64,000 nt of DNA from an uncultured bacterium. GTDB taxonomy: Bacteria > Bacillota > Clostridia > Oscillospirales > Ruminococcaceae. Below the pieces are notes generated by a model. The model ran no database searches, was not told where the DNA came from, and saw only the letters and a list, made by a program, of their open reading frames with translations. The position numbers and the translations under genes are program-made. Every line of letters starts with the position of its first letter. Within the stretch, counting starts at the first letter, position 1. This document shows, one piece after another, positions 59,458 to 64,000 of the stretch. The stretch lies in assembly GCA_905214345.1 (NCBI GenBank), contig CAJMLV010000014.1, forward strand, positions 1 through 64,000, in the 5' to 3' direction.

Positions 59458-62067
59458 TTACCAGTCGGTATCTTCGGTCAGTTCTTCCTCGGTTTCAATG
59501 GGGGTACTGCTCTGGGCCGAAGGCACCAGAATGATCTTCTGGAAGTATTCGGCAGCGGGAAGTTCGCTTGCCTGGGAAAGCAGGATGCCGTTTTCCTCCG
59601 CATAGGGGCTGTTGCTGCCGTCCAGGGCCAGAAAGTAGACGTTTCCGGGAACTTCTTCCTCCTCTACGACCTCTGCCTCTTCCGCATCGGGCTCCGGCGT
59701 GGCGGTGGGTTCCGGGGTTGCCGTGGGCTCGGGTGCTTCCTCGCCGCTGGCCAGCCGTTCCAGTTCCGCCGTCAGCTCATCGGCTTCGGTCAGTTCTGCA
59801 TACAGGCCCTCGGCGTCAATGACGTCAGCGCCCGGCTGCTGGCCGTCCTCTTCCACATCCAGGTAGACGCCCAGGATGGAGCAGACCTTGCCCGCCGCGG
59901 GGGTGGAACCGGTGTTGATTCCCATGGCCAAGGATGTCTGGGCGACTTCCCCGTCATCGTCCAGGTCAGCCGGTGCCAGCAGCACCTCTTCGGGTGCAAA
60001 CATTCCGAAGAAGTTCTGGTCATCATACTGCTGCCAGACGGTTTCAAAGTTGGCAGTCATACCCTCGGTGCCGGAAACACTGTTGCGAGAAGCCTGCAGG
60101 ACCGAGATGGCGGTCTGGGCGTTCTCCCCGAAAATGACGTTCAGGTCGTTGAGCCCCGCCTCGCTGCCGTCAGCCAGTCTGCGCAGGCTGTAGAACAAGC
60201 GGCCGCGGGCGCCCTCGGACAGGGATTCGCTGTCCTGCATGTTGGCCAGCAGATCCCGGGAGAGGGAGCCGGACAGCGCTTCCGGGTCGGCTTCTTCATC
60301 CATCAGGGTGAGCATGCCCGCCAGCGCCAGCGCAGGGTCATCGTCGGTGCCAAGGCCCACGATGGTCAGCTTGCCGCTGTCCAGCTGGTCGCCGTTATAA
60401 TCCGCCAGCCATTCCCAATACGCCTGTTCTTCTTCCGTTTCAAAGAGTTCATCCAGTCCTTCGGAACGGCCGGTATCGATGTATTGCTGCCACGCCAGCG
60501 CGGCGGCGGGACCGCAGTCCTCCAGCAGCACATTCACACCCTGGCTTTCATGCAGGTATTCCACCAGACCCTGTTTCATCTGCCAGGTCTGGGCCGTGTC
60601 CTCCGACGCACCGGCCAGGAACACACGGTAGTTGCCGGTGCCGAAGTTTTCGACGGTAATGCCCTCTTCCAGGTCCAGCGGATTGCTGTTTTCGGTAAGA
60701 TAGACCTGCTTATCGGTCAGTCCCAGGGCCTCCTCGGCGGCGGTTTCGGCTGTGGCCGCCTCCTCGCTTTCCACGTGGGCGGCAATGGCCTCCTCGGCGG
60801 TCTTGCCCTCATAGAGGAAATCCTGCAGAATATCGCTGTTGGTCTGCCAGTCCGGATCGTACATAGTACGGTTATCCATGCCGGTACGCACCCCGTAGGT
60901 GCCTTCCACCGGCAGAGACATCTGCTCCGCCTCCACGCCCAGGAAGCCGGGAAGCTGTACCAGCAGGGCGGCGATCTCGGTTTTGGTGAAGTTGGTCTGC
61001 ACCAACGGCAGAACGGTGTTGAGCAGTTCGTCCAGTTCCGCCACCGAAGCGGTCTGGATCTGGTCCAGCACCGCCTGAATCACGGTGCGCTGCCGCACGA
61101 TGCGCTGCCAGTCGTTGTCGATGGCACGCAGGCGGGCATACTGCAGTGCGGTGTAGCCGTCCAGATGGTTGAGACCCGCATGCACCTTGCCGACGATCAG
61201 CATGGAGTTGGAGGGGACTTCCCAGTTGAGGGCGGCGGCTTCCATTTCGGTCAACTCAATGTCGATACCGCCCACGGCATCCACGATCTGCACGAAGGAG
61301 TTGAAGTTGAAGCGGACATAGTGGTCCACATCCAGGTTCAGACATTCGGCCACCGTGTCCATGGTCAGACGGGCGCCGCCGTACTTGAAAGTATGGGTGA
61401 TCCAGTCATATTCGTCCTCGTACCCCTCCAGCAGGATGGGCACGCCGGTGGCACGCTCGATGGACACCAGTTTGATGGTGTCCTCCTCAATATTCAGCGA
61501 AACCAGGATCAGGCTGTCGGCCCGGGCATCCTCGCTGAATTCGGTGGTGGCACGGGTGCCATCCAGGTCGTTCAGGTGGGTGAAAGCATCGGCATCGTTG
61601 ACCGCCTCGGTGCGCTCGTCGGTGCTGATGAGCAGGATGTTCAGTACATTGTCATCCTCAAAGGGACTTCCTTCGGGCATGATCATCTCACCGTCGTTGT
61701 GTTCCAGGCCGGTGCCGTCCAGGTCCTGGTCCTCGGTGGCATCAATGGTGCCCATGGAGTCCACCGTACCGTCATCGTAATGGATCAGGTCCAGCTTGCC
61801 GTTGATGTACCCCACCGCCAGACCGGCCAGGACCAGCACCACACACACGATCCCCAGCAGGATGCGCGCCCACAGGGGCAGGCGGTGCTTTTTGGCCTCT
61901 TTGGGCTTTTCGGCAGAAAGCTTTTCCTCTTCGCCGGCAGGCTTTTTTTCCTCCGCAGACGGTGTTTCCGCCGGGGCAGAAGCCTGGTCACGGTCGGTGG
62001 CTTCCCGGCCGGGTTCCGTTTCGGACCGCGGTTGGTCTTGTACGACCTTTTTTTCTTCTTCCTTCAT
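59458..62067 (-). CDS. LytR-CpsA-Psr (LCP) protein fused to an erythromycin-esterase-like region
   Basis: An 869-residue protein. The first 60 residues are charged and cytoplasmic, followed by one membrane helix (RILLGIVCVVLVLAGLAVGYI, about 68-88). The LCP domain spans about 140-390, with NILLISTDER, ARADSLILVSLN, KLVSIERATGV, the GGIDIELTE region and YARLRAIDNDWQRIVRQR, which match the polyprenyl-phosphate pocket of the family. Residues about 455-790 resemble an erythromycin-esterase/TraB-like fold (VEYLHESQGVNVLLEDCGPAAAL; WLADYNGDQ). The GExxHG-like site, however, reads GASED, so that activity is probably lost. A Thr/Pro/Glu-rich linker and a last 60-residue segment end the protein. LCP enzymes attach glycans to peptidoglycan. 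It follows the membrane-protein gene by 9 bases. Confidence 0.8.
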   Translation of the reverse strand: MKEEEKKVVQDQPRSETEPGREATDRDQASAPAETPSAEEKKPAGEEEKLSAEKPKEAKKHRLPLWARILLGIVCVVLVLAGLAVGYINGKLDLIHYDDGTVDSMGTIDATEDQDLDGTGLEHNDGEMIMPEGSPFEDDNVLNILLISTDERTEAVNDADAFTHLNDLDGTRATTEFSEDARADSLILVSLNIEEDTIKLVSIERATGVPILLEGYEDEYDWITHTFKYGGARLTMDTVAECLNLDVDHYVRFNFNSFVQIVDAVGGIDIELTEMEAAALNWEVPSNSMLIVGKVHAGLNHLDGYTALQYARLRAIDNDWQRIVRQRTVIQAVLDQIQTASVAELDELLNTVLPLVQTNFTKTEIAALLVQLPGFLGVEAEQMSLPVEGTYGVRTGMDNRTMYDPDWQTNSDILQDFLYEGKTAEEAIAAHVESEEAATAETAAEEALGLTDKQVYLTENSNPLDLEEGITVENFGTGNYRVFLAGASEDTAQTWQMKQGLVEYLHESQGVNVLLEDCGPAAALAWQQYIDTGRSEGLDELFETEEEQAYWEWLADYNGDQLDSGKLTIVGLGTDDDPALALAGMLTLMDEEADPEALSGSLSRDLLANMQDSESLSEGARGRLFYSLRRLADGSEAGLNDLNVIFGENAQTAISVLQASRNSVSGTEGMTANFETVWQQYDDQNFFGMFAPEEVLLAPADLDDDGEVAQTSLAMGINTGSTPAAGKVCSILGVYLDVEEDGQQPGADVIDAEGLYAELTEADELTAELERLASGEEAPEPTATPEPTATPEPDAEEAEVVEEEEVPGNVYFLALDGSNSPYAEENGILLSQASELPAAEYFQKIILVPSAQSSTPIETEEELTEDTDW

Positions 62068-62076
62068 GTTGTTTCC

Positions 62077-63393
62077 TCAGCGGCGGCGCAGACGGCGCAC
62101 GCCGGATTTCAGACTGCAAGAATAATATACGAATGCCAGCCCCGCAAATACGGTGGGAGCCAGTGCACGCCAGGTAAACCAGCCGTGCTGGATGGAATGG
62201 GCGCGCAGCGCTGCCAGCCAGACCGGCGCCATCAGGGCGGTCAGCCCCAGTGGAAAAGCCCGCAGCAGCGCGTCCTTTCCGCGCAGGCAGAGCACAAAGG
62301 CCGCCACGCAGAGGACCGCCAGCAGCACCAACGGCCAGAAAAGACCTTTGGACTGCAGGGTATCATAGACAAACGCCAGGATGTTGCCCCAGGTCAGTTC
62401 GATGCCGTGCCAGGTATCGGCAGCGGTACGCACACCCATCTGGTGGATGGCATCCCCGATGACATCCTGCCCGGTGATGAGCCCGGCCAGCACCCATTTC
62501 AGGGCCCAGCACACGCCGTACCCCACACCCCAGCACAGCGAACCGGAGATCACCGCCGCACACTGACGCACACCGGCGCATAGACGCTGGGGCACACATA
62601 CCAGCCAGACCGCCATCGGCAGGCCCAGTGTGAGGATGGGGGTGACCAGCAGATCACAGAACGCCGTGGCGGTGCCCAGCACCACCAGCACCACCGCCAG
62701 ATCCGACGGTGTACGGGGGCCGAAGCGCCGGTCCAAAACCCAGGCACAGCCCGCATAGGCCAGAAAGAAGGTGGTAAAGAACTGCACCTGCCGGGGCACG
62801 AAAAAGACGCTGACCGCCAGCTGGCTGAGGGCAAACCACACCGCCGGGCGCCAGCCGGCCTGTTTCCACAGACGGGCCAACACCAGGGCCAGCAGGGCAA
62901 ACAGCACCACATACTGCACCAGCCGCACCTGTCCGTAGGTCAGGAAGGACAGCAGCGGGCGCAGCCAGATCAGGTAGCCGTGCCAGTACCGGGCATAGGA
63001 GAAGGACTCCAGTTCTTCGGGCAGCGGGTCCCCGCTTTCCCGGGCCTGCAGGTAGACCTGCAAATCGTCCTGCATGGATTCAAAGTTATCCACATTGTAA
63101 GTAGTGCTGCGCATCATCGCGGAGAGAGGGTCGGTCTCATCCGCGGTAGCGGCCTCAAACAGCATGATGGTGTCGGTGTAATTGTCCATCTGGAAAAGCT
63201 TGAACCCGAAATATTCCGGGTACAGGCCTTCCTGCTGCAAAAGCGGGACCGACCGGGCAATGTTGCGCCGCACCGGCGTGCCGGGCACGCAGTACGCCGC
63301 AAACAGCAGCACAAACAGCAGCGCAAAAGCGGCCACAAACGCCGCCGCTGCCCGCCCCAGAAAAGCCGGGGCCGAACTTGATCTTTGCCGCAC
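62077..63393 (-). CDS. Polytopic membrane protein, GT-C-like
   Basis: A 438-residue protein with about ten membrane helices and one large outside loop between the first two (about residues 45-145, DNYTDTIMLFEAATADETDPL). Overall layout recalls GT-C glycosyltransferases that use polyprenyl-linked sugars, but no diagnostic motif was found and the function is open. The GTG at 63393 has AAAGGAG nine bases upstream, preferred over an ATG at 63432. It forms an operon with the LCP fusion gene, so surface glycan work is likely. Confidence 0.65.
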   Translation of the reverse strand: MRQRSSSAPAFLGRAAAAFVAAFALLFVLLFAAYCVPGTPVRRNIARSVPLLQQEGLYPEYFGFKLFQMDNYTDTIMLFEAATADETDPLSAMMRSTTYNVDNFESMQDDLQVYLQARESGDPLPEELESFSYARYWHGYLIWLRPLLSFLTYGQVRLVQYVVLFALLALVLARLWKQAGWRPAVWFALSQLAVSVFFVPRQVQFFTTFFLAYAGCAWVLDRRFGPRTPSDLAVVLVVLGTATAFCDLLVTPILTLGLPMAVWLVCVPQRLCAGVRQCAAVISGSLCWGVGYGVCWALKWVLAGLITGQDVIGDAIHQMGVRTAADTWHGIELTWGNILAFVYDTLQSKGLFWPLVLLAVLCVAAFVLCLRGKDALLRAFPLGLTALMAPVWLAALRAHSIQHGWFTWRALAPTVFAGLAFVYYSCSLKSGVRRLRRR

Positions 63394-63440
63394 GGGCAGG
63401 GTCTCCTTTCCTGTGGGCACACAAAGGTGCATTATGCCTT

Positions 63441-63469
63441 AGTATACCACACAAGCCCCCGGCAAACAA
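63441..63469 (-). promoter_or_regulatory. Promoter of the membrane protein/LCP operon
   Basis: On the minus strand TTGTTT (63469-63464), 17-base spacer, TATACT (63446-63441). Confidence 0.55.
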
Positions 63470-63495
63470 GTGAAAACCGTGTGCGGCGTCCCCGC

Positions 63496-64000
63496 TCAGC
63501 GGGCATCCGCCTGCCGGGAAACGGAAAGAACGATTCCCATTTCCCCCAGAAGCATGAGCAGACTGGTACCGCCGGAGGAGAAAAACGGCAGGCTGATGCC
63601 GGTGTTGGGGATGCTGTTGGTGACCACTGCGATATTGAGCACTGCCTGCAGGATGACCTGGGTGACAAAGCCCACCACCAGCAGCGCCCCGAATTTGTCC
63701 CGTGCCCGCACGGCAATGCTCATTCCCCGCAGAAACAGCGCCAGAAAAAGCAGCACCACCAGCGCCGCCCCCACAAAGCCCAGTTCCTCGCACAAGATGG
63801 AAAAGATGAAGTCGTTCTGGGGTTCGGGCACATAGAGGTATTTCTGCCGGCTATTGCCCAGTCCCAGGCCCACGATGCCGCCCGAGGCAATGGCATACAG
63901 GCTCTGTATGGTCTGGTGCCCGGCGCCCAGCGGGTCGGCAAAAGGGTCCAGCCAGGAGGAAAGCCGGCTGGTGGCATAAGGTACCAGGTCGGGCAGCAGG
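63496..64000 (-). CDS. FtsW/RodA/SpoVE-family glycosyltransferase, 3' part
   Basis: The last 168 codons of a SEDS-family peptidoglycan polymerase; the 5' end lies beyond the window. Seen are ASGGIVGLGLGNSRQKYLYVP, EPQNDFIFSILCEELGFVG and PNTGISLPFFSSGGTSLL, all conserved in FtsW/SpoVE. The C-terminal helices are complete and the protein ends shortly after VSRQADAR. It works with a class B penicillin-binding protein in septal or spore peptidoglycan synthesis; which of the three it is cannot be decided from this part. Confidence 0.9.
   Translation of the reverse strand, partial: LLPDLVPYATSRLSSWLDPFADPLGAGHQTIQSLYAIASGGIVGLGLGNSRQKYLYVPEPQNDFIFSILCEELGFVGAALVVLLFLALFLRGMSIAVRARDKFGALLVVGFVTQVILQAVLNIAVVTNSIPNTGISLPFFSSGGTSLLMLLGEMGIVLSVSRQADAR

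Noticed and set aside
56777..62583. Long plus-strand frames opposite the ABC transporter and LCP genes
   Set aside because: No start signals or family motifs; the minus-strand genes are fully supported, including a T-box and lipobox.

Overview
The window is a 64 kb piece of a GC-rich (roughly 60% G+C), low-redundancy Gram-positive chromosome. It carries strong AGGAGG-type ribosome binding sites, frequent GTG/TTG starts, many 4-base ATGA/GTGA gene overlaps, a T-box riboswitch, Lgt, LCP and LrgAB cell-envelope proteins, and the Firmicutes order rimP-nusA-ylxR-ylxQ-infB-rbfA-nrnA-truB-ribF. Together with plant-glycan enzymes (pectinesterase, GH3 glucosidases) this suggests a gut-dwelling clostridial bacterium of the Oscillospiraceae/Ruminococcaceae type (Faecalibacterium/Gemmiger/Subdoligranulum-like). 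The genus is inference. No rRNA, tRNA, CRISPR array, insertion sequence or prophage was seen.

Layout. 0.4-5.4 kb: a large membrane-anchored pectinesterase with four repeated N-terminal modules, an alpha/beta hydrolase, and an XRE-type regulator broken by a one-base deletion. 5.6-11.6 kb (minus): a tightly overlapped cassette of two GH3 beta-glucosidases (one with inverted domain order and a membrane anchor at each end) and a GtrA-like protein. 11.8-16.5 kb (minus): a LytTR two-component system, lrgAB and a polyprenyl-phosphate sugar transferase. 16.6-22 kb: a phosphoribosyltransferase-like protein, a DnaD/DnaC-type helicase-loading pair (plus) and a P-type ATPase. 22-28.2 kb: prfB, a RING/zinc-ribbon membrane protein, a sugar nucleotidyltransferase followed by galT, and rpsF-ssb-rpsR. 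28.3-35 kb (minus): a PASTA protein kinase that has lost its catalytic aspartates, yebC, rsmF, mrnC, obgE, rpmA, rplU, plus an unlisted 57-residue Ser-Thr-Gln repeat protein on the plus strand.

35-48 kb (minus): folD, lgt, a YmfF/YmfH M16 peptidase pair, and the translation-factor operon rimP...ribF. That operon starts from a good promoter and then meets an intrinsic terminator before rimP, which fits NusA autoregulation. 48-54.5 kb: an AlgJ/AlgI-type polysaccharide O-acetylation pair, an M29 aminopeptidase, a small membrane protein, glyS and a 77-residue unknown. 54.7-64 kb: murC, a T-box-controlled ABC transporter whose family and specifier loop point to tryptophan, an LCP-family protein fused to a large erythromycin-esterase-like region, its membrane-protein partner, and the 3' part of an ftsW/rodA gene running off the end.

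The region mixes core information-processing genes with envelope and surface-glycan functions. The least explained items are the LCP/EreA-like fusion, the pseudokinase, the inverted double-anchored GH3, the small STQ-repeat protein and the frameshifted regulator.
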